Below are positions 53,901-64,000 of a stretch of 64,000 nt of DNA, in pieces (the first letter of the stretch is position 1; each line of letters opens with the position of its first letter). The notes below the pieces were generated by a model. The model did no database searches. It saw only the letters and a program-made list of their open reading frames with translations, and was not told the origin of the DNA. The translations under genes and the position numbers were made by a program. Location: positions 1-64,000 of the forward strand of contig JAURVB010002664.1 of assembly GCA_033002965.1 (NCBI GenBank), read 5' to 3'. The stretch is from Piper betle. Lineage: Eukaryota > Streptophyta > Magnoliopsida > Piperales > Piperaceae.

Positions 53901-54828
53901 TAAGGCTAGGAGTGATACGAAGGATATAAAGGGCTGAAGGAAAAGAAATTGATTTTCCTACACAAGGGATAGTTTGAAGTTTGCCAAGGCATGAGATGAG
54001 ATAGAATGGGATGCTATTAAGCCAAGACCAATGATTTCTAATTAGCTCCCTTATTAGAGATTTTGTGAAGAAGTATATGAATGTTTTCATTTAACAAGAG
54101 AGTCATCCGTCTTGTGCCAGTTTGTTTATTAGTTATTTTTGGACTAATAATACTCATTACTGATATTTTTGTACTATATATGTATGTGAGAATCTAGACG
54201 ATTGAGTGATGTTGGGATTGTGGAGGAGCAGTGATGGACTAGGCACACATGAATCTGTCGAATGGAATGGATATTGTTGAGTGATGAATTGATGTGAATG
54301 ATGTGAATTGAATTTTATGACATTTTTATTGCAGGAAATGATGAGTGAATTTTATGAAATGTTTTGCATGTGATTAAAATTTGTGAATAGAACTGAATAG
54401 GTTGAGCAATGGAGTCCAGACTCGCTCAAAAGATCAAAATGATTAGAATGGAAATGTTGAAAGAAAGCAACATGTTTTTGCTATATTTTCCACTTTTATC
54501 GTTATATATGTATATATTGCTTGTTGTTGGTAGAGTGGTCCCTGTCACATTTTTAGGGAGAATTTGTCCGTTTTGTTTTAAAAATCGTCATTTTTCGAAC
54601 TTTTAATGAGTTGTGTTGTTTTAAAAATGGTTGGCATATCATAGCATGCATCTAGAACCACGATAGAGCCTAAGCATCTCATCCATGCATTAAATGCTTC
54701 TACCACCATCTTGAGACTCCGAGGTTAGATCTGGGTCGGCTTAACCAAATCAAGTAGATTAGCCAATGGTTCGGTGACCAGTAGCATTTTCAGTTTGGTT
54801 CACGGGTTAACTAAAATGGGGTGTTATA
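50908..54828 (+). repeat. 5' LTR of Del-like element (split by a solo LTR)
   Basis: Starts as a decayed TGTAAAACC (TGTGAAATT at 50908) and ends GGGGTGTTATA next to the PBS. With the nested LTR (51090-52279) and its duplicated 5 bases removed it is about 2.7 kb and co-linear with the family-A LTRs, including the shared module at about 52390-52560 (GTTGGAGTCGAGTCAACTTT, TTACGAAATTGCCACCC). Confidence 0.75.
51090..52279 (+). mobile_element. Solo LTR (1190 bp) with target duplication
   Basis: TGTAAAACCC at 51090 and GTCGTTACA ending at 52279, flanked by AATGA at 51085-51089 and 52280-52284. It interrupts the Del-like LTR. It contains two diverged copies of a GCGCAACCGGG-type block (51560-51600 and 51660-51715). 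A solo LTR of this kind arises by recombination between the two LTRs of a full element. Confidence 0.85.
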
Positions 54829-54832
54829 GTCT

Positions 54833-54844
54833 TGGTATCAGAGC
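54833..54844 (+). other. Primer-binding site (tRNA-iMet type)
   Basis: TGGTATCAGAGC, complementary to the 3' end of plant initiator tRNA-Met, four bases after the end of the 5' LTR. Confidence 0.85.
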
Positions 54845-54890
54845 TAACCTATGGTATGATTAAGATGCTTGACCTATTACAGTTTATATC

Positions 54891-55719
54891 TGTAACGACC
54901 TAGCCCAAAGTGCAATGTAATGGGCCTAAGTCATTTCTTTAAAAGTGGTTAACCAAGTTGAAGATCTATAGTCTATTCCTACTTATAAACAAGATCTTAT
55001 CCCAGTAGGTATTAGATGTGGGACTAAGTTGAGGGATCTCACAATCCACCCACCTTAGGAAATTTTGTCTACGAAATTCCTACACTTGGCCTGTTGCTAG
55101 CCTCAGCACATGTCCTTCTCTAGCCCGTGATCAACATCTTTAGCTAGCGTCCCTAGTCCAGCCCACCATCTAACACAGAACCAGGTTACTATGATACCAT
55201 TTGTAATGACCAAGCGCAAAGTGTAACGTAATGGGCTAAGTCATTTCTTTAAAAGTGGTTAACCAAGTTAAAGATCTATAGTTCATTTCCACTTATAAAC
55301 AAAATTTTATCCCAGTAGGTATTGGATGTGGGACTAAGTTGAGGGATCTCACAATCCACCCACCTTAGGAAATTTCGTCCCCAAAATTCCTACTCTTGGC
55401 TGTTGCTGGCCTCAGCACACGTCCTTGTCTGGCTCGTGACTGGCATCTTTAGCCAACTTCCCTAGTCCTACCCACCATCTAACACATAACCTAGTTGCTC
55501 TGATATCATTTGTAAACGACCCAACCCAAAATGCAACATAATGGGCTAAGTCTCTCTTCAAAAGTGGTTAACCAAGTTAAAGATCTATAGTCCATTTCCA
55601 CTTATAAATAAGATCTTACCCTAGTAGGTATTAGTTGTAAGATTATAGTTCATTCCCACTTATAAACAGGATTTTATCCTAGTAGATATTAGATGTGGAC
55701 TAAGTTGAGGGATCTCACA
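54891..55719 (-). mobile_element. Tandem TRIM array (three LTRs, two interiors)
   Basis: On the minus strand each LTR starts TGTGAGATCCCTCAACTTAG and ends in a CG(G/T)TTACA-like end. They are LTR-c 55719-55511, LTR-b 55353-55202 and LTR-a 55043-54891. LTR-c and LTR-b are each followed by a PBS-like TGGTATCATAG or TGATATCAGAGC, about 150 bases of non-coding interior and a polypurine tract (CCTAAGGTGGGTGGAT) immediately before the next LTR. LTR-c is longer (209 bp) through an internal tandem duplication of about 57 bp. Lengths of 152-209 bp with no coding sequence define a TRIM. Confidence 0.75.
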
Positions 55720-55829
55720 GCATGTATGCAAAAGCTACTCCAAGTTGTGCCGATAGGAATGTTTCTGCCTTAATAGTTTTGTTGGCAGATTTTGTTTCCA
55801 ATCATTGGTGTGACAAGGTGTTTAGGTTA

Positions 55830-57300
55830 GAGTAGGGATTACCAACAGAATGGTGAGACAGACTCATAGGATGCAGATTAGGGCATCATCCCCTCCATTG
55901 CCCAGACGGGACAGTCCCAGCCATGGTTACAGTGCACAACATCTAGTCGTCTGAGCATTACCATGTCACCAGGAGAGACCAGTGTGCTAGTCTCTGTTAG
56001 TTGATGCAGTGAGAACCATCATCACGACAGTCACGACAATAGCATTAGTTGATAGGAGAGGGATGCAGTGATTGCCAGATTCGCTGAGACGCAAATACAA
56101 ATGCAGCGAGACCAAGAGGAATTCAGGAGAGTGCTTTGACAAATAGCCCTCTTAGTAGCCAGAGCTGAGAAGATACCAGCAATGGATGATGAGGCATGAG
56201 GAGAGCTAGCTATTCCCATGGGCCTTTTGTTGCAGCCTCCTCCTCCACCGCTGCAACCGAGGACTACTCCAACAAAGACTCCTCTGTTTGCCCCATTTCA
56301 GGCAAGAATGAGCCTAGATGTTAGTGGACCCACAGTAGCAGGTAGCGGGCAGACTGCAAGTGGAAGTGGAGCTGCAGGATTAGATAGTGTACCAACAGGT
56401 ACAAGACCATAGTTTTTGCGGTATGAGCTAGGAGAAGGATGTAATTGATCAATAGAGGCAAGGAATTTGGAACTATGTTAGTAAGAAAAGTTCGTGAAGA
56501 ATGGTGGACGACCATTCTTTGGGAAGTTGGATGGAGAAGAGGCAGTTCTGTGGATATCATTAGCCATAGGAGTGTTTGGCAGCATGATATGCCCAATGGA
56601 GCACAGGGTACGCATCGTTACAGGAGCTTTCCAAGAAGAAGCCAAAATATGGTGGGATTCAGTGTAAAATTCTACATTTGTCCACCAATAACCTTAGGAC
56701 ATCACTTGGGAAGAATTCAACATAGAATTTGATGGGAAGAATTTAGCGTAGAATTCAATGGGAAGTACTTTCCGCTAGATGTCAGGAAGATAAAGGAGCG
56801 GGAATTCTAGACACTGAGATAAGGTTCAAAGCTCTAGAAAGATTTGCACCATATTTGGTTCCAACTGAAGGAAGGAGGATAGAGCATTTTTATGAAAGCC
56901 TCCATCATGAGATCAGGATGGCCTATCTGGATAGGAAGTTTGCCACTTTTGGGGATGTGGTGAGAGCTGCATGTGAGGCAGAGTGAGTTATAGCTACTCA
57001 ACTTCGTCGAGATTTTGACTAAAAGTAGTAACATCCAAGGTCAAATCAGCCAGAGCAGAGAGCACAATAGAAACGTCAAACAGATGCACCAGTTGCGATC
57101 AAGGCTATGGATGGCCATGCTCAAGACAACATACCACCTTTTTAAGAATTGCAAACCTCATCATTGAGGTGAGTACAGAGCAGATACTACTGCATGCTAA
57201 TGTTGTGGTCAACTAGGATATAGAGCCACCGAGTGTGGAGTAGGCACTAACACATGCTATAGTTGTGGTTAGCTAGAGCATAGAGCCGCAGCCTGTTCAA
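55830..57300 (+). pseudogene. Del-like gag (broken)
   Basis: Readable pieces: QMQRDQEEFRRVL near 56100; then at 56829-57000 FKALERFAPYLVPTEGRRIE, HFYESLHHEIRMAYLDRKFA and FGDVVRAACEAE, the retrotransposon Gag core; then a zinc-knuckle region at about 57200-57295 (CGQLGYRATECG, CYSCG). Many stops. Confidence 0.7.
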
Positions 57301-57639
57301 TTGTCTAGAACTAGCAGTTGATACTCCCAACATCTCAACAAAGACTTACACTTCCAGCTCCCTAGCATCAACAAAAGGAGAAAGATCAGTAGGGCCAAGG
57401 TTAGGGTTAGAGAAGCAGAGACCAACAGCCACTGAGGCAGTAGCAAAGGGGACAAAACCATAGAGGGTATATAGCTGCTAGGCAGGCTAGACAATAAAGG
57501 GGTAGACAACAGGCATTGCTAGCTTAGAATCAAAGGGGAAAAATTAGGTAGTACCACTAGTAGCATCTCTTGCCCCAGCACAATAGTAGCCAGTGAGGAT
57601 GTACGCAGCCACAATGGCAGAGGCACTCGAGGATACGAG

Positions 57640-57870
57640 TCGTGACAAGTATGCTTTCAGTAGGCTTTGTACCTGTACAAGTCTTATTTGATTCTAACTA
57701 CATCCACTCATTTATTTCATGTGCGCACACAAGTAGAATTGGATGTAAGATAGAAGAGTTAGGGCATTCATTATTAGTGTCCACTCCCATAGGTAGTGTA
57801 ACAATTATAGGCAAGGTGTGTGTAATGTCCCTATTGAGATTCATTAGCGACAACTTGTAGGTAATTTAAT
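57640..57870 (+). pseudogene. Del-like protease remnant
   Basis: VQVLFDSNYIHSFISCAHTS keeps the VLFDSGAxHSFIS frame of retropepsins but the glycine of DSG is Asn; GHSLLVSTPIGSVTIIGKVC follows. Confidence 0.7.
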
Positions 57871-57879
57871 ATTTTTCAA

Positions 57880-58980
57880 GCTACAAGAATTTGATGTGAT
57901 ATTTGGAATGAACTGGATGTCCAAGCACAGAGCCATGATAGATTTTTGAAGAAAGACGGTGACTTTTCGCCACAAAAGATTCCTCTTTTTCTTCCAGGGC
58001 AAATTTCCTATCAGAATGCAGTGAGACAACTAGACCGAGGCAGGGAGCTAATATTGACAACAATAGTTTTGGCTGAGCAGAGTGGTTCAAGGGATAGAGT
58101 GAACATTGAGAAGATTTCAATGATCAAAGAATTTACTGATGTATTTCTAGATGAGATTATTGATTTGCCTCCAGGTAGGGAAGTAGACCTTGCCAATGAG
58201 TTAATGTCAGGCACAACACCGACTCTTGAGCTCTATATAGAATTGTAACTCTTGAGTTCAAGGAACTATTACAGACACTGTTTGATCAAGGGTTCATCAA
58301 ACCAAGTGTCTCTCCATGGGGTGCACTATTGATATTTGTGAGGAAGAAGGATGAAAGCATGCATTTATGCATCAATTACAAGATGCTAAACCATGCAATT
58401 ATTAAGAGCAAATATCCTCTTCCTCACATTGATGATCTTACCAGTTGAGCTTAGCAATAGTCTTCTTGAAGATTGATTTGAGGTCAGGATACTACCAGTT
58501 GAAGATTATAGCAAAAGACATCCTGAAGACTGCATTCAGAAACAGATATGGCCACTACGAGTATTTGGTCATTCCTTTTGGATTGACCAATGCTCCAGTA
58601 ATATTTATGGACTTGATGAACAGAGTGGTCGGTCCATATTTGGAAAAGTTTGTGATCATCTTTGTAGACGACATGTTGGTATACTCTTCATCCAAGGAAG
58701 AGCATGAGCAACACCTGAGGATTGTGTTGAAGACATTGAGAGAGCACAAATTGTATGGAAAGTTTTTGAAGTGTAGTTTTAGGCTCTCAAAAGTGAATTT
58801 TCTCTGCCATATAATCTCAATAGCAGGTATTTCAATAGATCCAATGATGATAGAAGCAGTAGTAGTGGGAACAGCCAAAGACAACTATAGAGGTTCGGAG
58901 TTTCTTAGGCTTAGCCGGATACTACAGACTGTTCATACAGAGTTTCTCTTCTATATCAGCTCCTCTTACACGACAAACTA
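57880..58980 (+). pseudogene. Del-like reverse transcriptase
   Basis: FDVIFGMNWMSKHRAMI-type linker, [89 protein letters not shown], and the catalytic [20 protein letters not shown] at about 58661-58720 with both Asp residues. Stops at about 58446-58455 and later. Confidence 0.85.
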
Positions 58981-59039
58981 GGAAGGAGGAATGATTTGTA
59001 TGGATCGAGGAGTGTGAGAAGAGTTTCAAAAATCTGAAG

Positions 59040-59680
59040 GAGAGTTTCCTCAGGAGTTGGTCTAGGTTGTGTTTTGATGCAAAAAGATAAGGTTATAGCC
59101 TATGCATCTTGTCAGCTCAAGGTGCATGAGTGTCACTATCCTACACACAACCTAGATCTTGTAGCAGCCATATTCACTCTCAGAATATGGAGGCATTATT
59201 TATATGAAACATCTTTTAGACTCTTGATTGATCACCAGAGTCTAAAATACATTTTCATGTAGAAGGATTTGAACAGCAGACAAAGAAGATGGTTAGAGAT
59301 GTTATTAGACTATGAGATCGACATATCATACCACGAGGGCAAAAATGTGGTAGCAGGTGCTCTGAGTAGGAAGCCAGTTCAAGGCTCAGCAAGATTGACA
59401 GCAGTGTTAGTGACTCAGCATGCTACAAGCCAGAGACAGTTGGTTGGAATGATAGTACGACTGACCAATTTGCCAAGTGTACTTGAACAGATCAAGGTTG
59501 CACTGGAGGAAGATAAACAATTGAGTTAGTGGCCGGAACAAGGAACCCTAAAGGAATTGGCCAGAGATGTAGATGGATTAGTCAAAGTGAGAGGTCGACT
59601 ATTTATGCCAAATGATCCAGTTTCACGACCACGTACTCTAGTTGAGATTTGGTTTTTCAGATTATTGATGAGTTTGAAAC
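59040..59680 (+). pseudogene. Del-like RNase H and truncated linker
   Basis: [72 protein letters not shown] and NVVAGALSRKP give the RNase H domain. A linker (VDGLVKVRGRLFMPNDP) leads normally into the integrase zinc finger but here jumps to the 3' untranslated part, so integrase is deleted. Confidence 0.8.
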
Positions 59681-59713
59681 CAATTTGGGTAAAATTTCAA
59701 GGCCGAAATTTTT

Positions 59714-59997
59714 CTGAGGGAAGGTTGTAAAACCTGTGACTCAAGTCAGGGTTTTACTTTAGTGAACCGGTCGATTCAATCGTTGGTTTGAGTGGTGGGT
59801 CTCATTCTATTGCGATTTGGTTTGACAGGTAAGCAAACATTTCGAGTGGTGGGTTTATCACATCCCACTCAACACTGGCCATTTAGTCGATCGTATATTC
59901 GGATTAATAACCCTCGATAATGAGATCCCTCAAGTTTGTTTTAAAAACTCAGATCCAGATCGTGATGCCTATTGACCTACTAAATTATAATCCCTAC

Positions 59998-60054
<57 letters not shown>

Positions 60055-61215
60055 TTCAACGAGATGTGAAACAAGGGGAAAGGTGACCCGCACGTACCAT
60101 GGGTGGGTGCGCGTGTTAGTCAAAGCAGGCTTTGGATTGGTGAGTGGGCTGTTCCATTCCCGAGGGATTTTGACAACTCAACATTTTGAGTTCCTCAAAT
60201 TCTAAGAAGTGTGGAGGATTGTGGGTGCCACAATGCATTGCATGTCTGGACATGTGGATTCAAAGGGTACTGAAGTCGCCTACCTGAGAGTTCTCGACCT
60301 CACTGCTCAGGCCAGGAGTTATATGGAGGATATAGAGGGCTTTAGGATACTGGATTTTCCGAGTGTTGGATAGTATGAAAATGCCGAGAAAGGCATATGA
60401 CTAGTCAAAATAGGACGCTGTCAAGCCAAGGCTTACGACTCCTGATAATTCTAATGCAGAAAAATATATGATTGATTTTATTTAACATGAGAGTCATCTC
60501 TCATGTGCCAATTTGATTATTTAGTTATTTCTAGACCAGTAACACTCATTATTGATTTTTCCATATTATATATGTGGGTGAGGGCTTAATTGAGTGAGCA
60601 CTGTCGAGACCACAGAGGCATAGTGCAACATACATACATGTACCTACCAAGATTGAATGAGAATGTGATGTGATGAACTGCAATAAATTTTTGCGGATAA
60701 ATGCTATAATGTGTTATTGCAGAAAATATTTGCATGAAATAATGAAATGATCTGTGTGTGATGGTTATTATGAATAGAATTGACAGGATGAGCAAATGGG
60801 GTCAAGACTTGACTCAGAAAAGATAAAATCTATTATGATGTAAATGTTGTGTGAAAAATACAATGTTTTGGCAATTTTTTAAGTTTTTGTTGTTACATAT
60901 ACGCACTGTTTGTTGTCAACATGATTACCCTTATTGCACTTTTAGGGGAGACTCTATCTATTTTGTTCTAAAATTGTGTTTTTCGAATTTTTTAACGGGT
61001 TTGTTTTGTTTTGAATATGGATTACATATCATATCATTCGTATAGAACAACGTTAAAATATAAACATCTCATCCATGCATTGAATGTTTGCATCACCGTC
61101 TTGAGATGCCGAGGGTAGATCTGGGTTAGGTTGACCGAATTAAGTAGATTAACGAACGGTTCGGTCACTTGTAGTATTTCCGGTTCAGTTTGCAAGTGAG
61201 CCATATTGGGGTGTT

Positions 61216-61218
<3 letters not shown>
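59714..61218 (+). repeat. PPT and 3' LTR of Del-like element (internally deleted)
   Basis: A purine tract GAGGGAAGG ends one base before TGTAAAACC at 59726; the LTR ends GGGGTGTTACA at 61218. At 1493 bp it is little more than half the 5' LTR: the U3 part carrying the shared module and GC-rich block is gone, while the downstream GTAAGCAAACATTTCGAGTG part is kept. It contains a (TA)n run at 60001-60048. Confidence 0.8.
60001..60048. repeat. (TA)n microsatellite in 3' LTR
   Basis: 24 TA units, not present at the matching place in the other LTR copies, which have short TATATATA runs there. Confidence 0.95.

Positions 61219-61246
<28 letters not shown>
61219..61246. repeat. (AT)n microsatellite at LTR edge
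   Basis: 14 AT units beginning immediately after the LTR terminus; it may have grown from the target duplication. Confidence 0.95.
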
Positions 61247-61249
<3 letters not shown>

Positions 61250-61339
61250 CAGCACCAAAATTATGTAAGCTCATCCCTTGTAGATATTTACCATCATGGT
61301 CAAGCTTAAGCAGTGTGGGCCAAAATTACTCTATTCGTA

Positions 61340-62404
61340 ACCATAGATGAAGAAATCAACCGATTCCACTTGAAATCGGCCGATTTAACTTGAATCGGAA
61401 GCAATCTGATCCGAAATGGGAGTCGAATCGGGTTTTTAATGAAATGGTCGACGAATTGGCTGATTCACCCCAATTTCAACCAATTCACGGCCGATTCGGA
61501 ATCGGGGTAAATCAGGAAGAATCAGTTTTATGAGTAAATGATGAAAATACTCTAGGTATGATATTAAATAAATTATTTACGCATGGGTAAAAGTGGAATC
61601 AAAAGTTAAAAACCTAAAATAAATTACTTACCCTCCCTCCGCCCGTCCGCCACCGTTGATCCCTCCCTCCGCCCGTTTGCCGCTGCTGATCCATGTGCCA
61701 TCCCTTGCCTCTGCCCATCCCTCTGCCAGCGCCCCTTGCATCCACCCTTCCTCCTCCCGCCTCGCCGCCACCCCTTCCCTCTAGCCATTTGCCGCCGCCC
61801 CTTCCCGGCAACCCCGTGTGCCACCCCTTGACGTGGCGGCAAGGGCGACGAGGGGGGGGGGGGCAACAGGGAGATATGGGACGAGGCAGCAGGGCTGCAA
61901 GGGCGGCAATGGGGACGGGGCGGGACGGGGCAGCAGGGCGGCAAGGGCAGAGACTGGGCAGCGGGGTGGGGCGAGGGGCGATGGGGGCGAGGACGGGGCT
62001 GGGTCGACGGGGGAGGTGGGGCCGAGCAGGGGCGAGGGGGATGGGCAGCGTCGGGTAGAGAGAATGGGGGGTGGGGAAATAAAATGTAGGTGGCATTCTC
62101 GTAATTAAAAGTTGATACGTCTTCGACTCAAGTCAAAAATAATAACTAACTTCGAAAAATTTAAAAAAACAAAAAAATATGAATATTATCATAAAATATA
62201 ATACACATCTTAACATAAAAATGACGTCAGAATGACATGTTTTGTAACTAATAACCCACCAATTTTGACTAAGTTAAAATTTTTACATAGGACCGATTTA
62301 GACCGATTCAACTGAACCGATTCTTGGCGAATTTAGATTAATTCGATCCGATTCAATGACTCCCTCAAAAATCGATTCCGATTCCGATTCCAATTTTTGC
62401 AACC
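61340..62404 (-). mobile_element. GC-core TIR element, copy 3
   Basis: Same order as copy 2: AATCGG-rich left end (61350-61530), GC-rich block (61640-62060), TGGCATTCTCGTAATTAAAA at 62091-62110, an AT-rich part, then ACCGATTCAACTGAACCGAT and repeated CCGATT ending ATTTTTGCAAC at about 62392-62402. The right terminus matches copy 1; the left terminus is decayed and no target duplication is clear. Confidence 0.65.
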
Positions 62405-63156
62405 ATGTTCCTAACATAACCTTGTTCTCTTTTGCATGCAGTTTGCTCATTCTAAGTTCTATGCACCGTGAACAGTACTTGTAGTATATATTATTATTTA
62501 ATAGTATTGAATATTATTTTTTATTTGTAGAGATCAATTTATAATTTTCTTATTCAGGGAGTATTTTAGTTAAGGTTTTATTCATTTATTTAAAATAAAA
62601 CAGTATCATGTAACATAATTACGATATTTCTTGTCTCATCTATTTTTTTATTTTATGTCATTTTCCCACCATTTCCTTCCCTATGCACGTTTTTCTATTT
62701 TAATCATTACCTATTTCAGTCATTGTTAGCTTATACACGAAACTTCCTAGCCACTTCATACACTGGGGCGGCAATAATGAGGGGAGATAAGATGGTTTAC
62801 TAATGCAGTAATTATGGAAACGAAAAGGTTTAGAAAATCTTGTTCATGAGAATGGGATAACGGAAGATGATTCAAAGTGAGAGGTCTTATATTTAGTTCT
62901 CATATATGGTTTTACATATTAATTGTACATTAAAAGGCTATTTTATTAATAAGGTTATTTTAATCTGTGAGGCTTAACGAAATATCAAATAATTAATGTA
63001 TGGAGGTCACTTAATGTAGAGACGAGATTACTTATTTCTAATCTATTGATATATTAATAGATTACTTTATTAGAAATATTGAAAACGGTAGAGTCACACT
63101 CACGTATATTGTCAGTCACAGAAATTCTCTATATAGGGTAGGTCATGGTCCTTAAA
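62405..63156. other. AT-rich intergenic DNA
   Basis: No gene or repeat recognised. Confidence 0.5.
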
Positions 63157-64000
63157 TGTAAAACCCATAACCAGAGTCAAGGTTTTGTAATCGCTAGCCG
63201 GTCAGTTCAACCGCTTGTCCGTGTCGGTTTAGCTTTCTAACACGAACGCGGGGCTAAGGCCGACCATGTGTATGTGCTATGAGGGTTTTCGTATACTCGA
63301 GTATATAATGATAGCGCCAGCTACACAACAGCAAACCTAATTATTAGTATACACAAGAATATGTTCTATTTATTTTATTTTGCCCAGTGGATCGTATAAT
63401 TAGATTTAGGTCATTGATTGTATTAGAACGTGCTGGTTAAGAATTTTGGTTGGGTTGATAGCTTTTAGAGCATGTCATTCAACGGATGCCGAACTTGTTT
63501 TATTTTCCATTTTTATTTTTGATTCGTGTCTGTGACGTGTTTGACACGCCTAGACAACCCTTAAACAGTTTTTGGAGCCCTTAGAACCCACTTAACACCT
63601 AATTAGTTTGATCCTAGCCGAGTGTAATTTTTTTTTTAATAAAAATAACACCTAACTAACCCTCCCTGTTTTTCCCTCAAGCCCGACCATCCCACCTCTC
63701 AAGCCATCAACAACTGCACCCCACCCCCCCCCCCCCCCCCCCACCCCCACCCCCACCCCCCACAGTTTTTGGAGCCCTTAGAACCCACTTAACACCTAAT
63801 TAGTTTGATCCTAGCCGAGTGTAATAACACCTAACTAACCCTCCCCTGTTTTTCCCTCAAGCCCGACCATCCCACCTCTCAAGCCATCAACAACTGCACC
63901 GCACCCCGCCCCCCCCCCCCCCCCACCCCCCACCCACCCTAATGACCTTACCGGCCTAAGCCTATCCAAGTAGCACAACCACCATCTGGGTTGCACCACC
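63157..64000 (+). repeat. Start of a family-A-like LTR (runs off window)
   Basis: TGTAAAACCCATAACCAGAG at 63157, then CGAGTATATAATGATAGC, GTTGGGTTGATAGCTTTTAG and AGAGCATGTCATTC blocks in the same order as the minus-strand LTRs. Plus orientation. The region after 63560 holds a tandem duplication with poly-C tracts instead of the usual GACTCGAGTC module. Confidence 0.8.
63566..63944. repeat. 197-bp tandem duplication with poly-C tracts
   Basis: Copies start at 63566 and 63763 (CAGTTTTTGGAGCCCTTAGA). The second lacks a T-rich 20-base stretch. Each ends in a long C run (19 C at 63724-63742; interrupted runs near 63908-63940). Confidence 0.9.

Larger units (their letters stand above)
50908..61218 (+). 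mobile_element. Degenerate Del/Tekay-like Ty3/Gypsy element
   Basis: 5' LTR 50908-54828 (with a nested solo LTR), PBS TGGTATCAGAGC at 54833-54844, leader with a nested TRIM array, gag, protease, RT, RNase H, a PPT at about 59714-59725 and a 3' LTR 59726-61218. The integrase and chromodomain are missing: the reading sequence passes from the post-RNase H linker (VRGRLFMP) almost straight to the PPT. All domains contain stops. No matching target duplication is visible (ATACC at the left; an ATATA run at the right). Confidence 0.8.

Noticed and set aside
61614..62108. 160-codon minus-strand and 121-codon plus-strand frames
   Set aside because: GC-rich core of TIR element copy 3; low-complexity Pro/Gly/Arg on both strands.

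Overview
This window is nuclear DNA of a flowering plant, most likely a monocot. The evidence is plant-only gene families (a DM13/DOMON/cytochrome b561 protein, a DUF1068 protein, a temperature-induced lipocalin copy, FAR1-type transposase), plant LTR-retrotransposon lineages primed by initiator tRNA-Met or by the Athila-type site, and a strong fall in GC from the 5' to the 3' end of the one intact gene, a trait common in commelinid monocots. The species is not identified. Gene density is very low: one intact gene, one long-intron gene with an apparent frameshift, several gene fragments, and otherwise transposable elements nested in one another.

Layout. 1-332 is the tip of a minus-strand LTR of a Del/Tekay-like Ty3/Gypsy family (family A). 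It abuts a palindromic (foldback) element at 333-3665 with two near-identical ~0.67-kb arms, an AT-rich spacer full of one degenerate palindromic motif, and three perfect hairpins at its right end. 5134-6626 is a decayed F-box/LRR/FBD gene. 6806-20224 is an Athila-like Ty3/Gypsy element (gag, protease, RT, RNase H, integrase, all broken). It is split by a truncated minus-strand family-A element (about 13.7-18.18 kb) that keeps one full 2.9-kb LTR and its primer-binding site.

21083-23806 is the intact single-exon gene for a DM13-DOMON-DOMON-cytochrome b561 protein. Downstream lie a TIR element with a GC-rich core (25.1-25.9 kb), a hAT-like element with a SINE-like insertion (26.1-26.7 kb), a second full family-A LTR (27965-30911), a lipocalin (TIL) pseudogene (minus strand, 31.2-31.6 kb), and a 4.8-kb MULE with matching terminal inverted repeats (32174-36983). 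The MULE holds a decayed FAR1-like transposase and captured exons of a pyruvate decarboxylase gene, and has itself been invaded by a second copy of the TIR family.

39574-46099 is a three-exon DUF1068 gene whose 5.7-kb first intron consists of degenerate ~300-bp tandem units interrupted by a Copia-type LTR element with a 5-bp target duplication. The interior of that element is mostly Gypsy RNase H/integrase sequence. A small GARP-domain fragment, a TRIM-like element with internal tandem repeats (48.07-49.03 kb) and a 177-bp MITE follow. 50908-61218 is a degenerate plus-strand Del-like Gypsy element whose 5' LTR contains a 1190-bp solo LTR (TSD AATGA) and whose leader contains a tandem TRIM array of three LTRs. 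A third GC-core TIR element (61.34-62.4 kb) and the start of another plus-strand family-A-like LTR (63157 to the window end) close the window.

The strongest unexpected pattern is one cis-module, an AT-rich stretch followed by GACTCGAGTC-type palindromes, TTTTTATTACGAAA and then a GC-rich block. It recurs in the Gypsy LTRs, in the TIR elements and many times in the foldback element, so unrelated element classes seem to share one promoter-like cassette.
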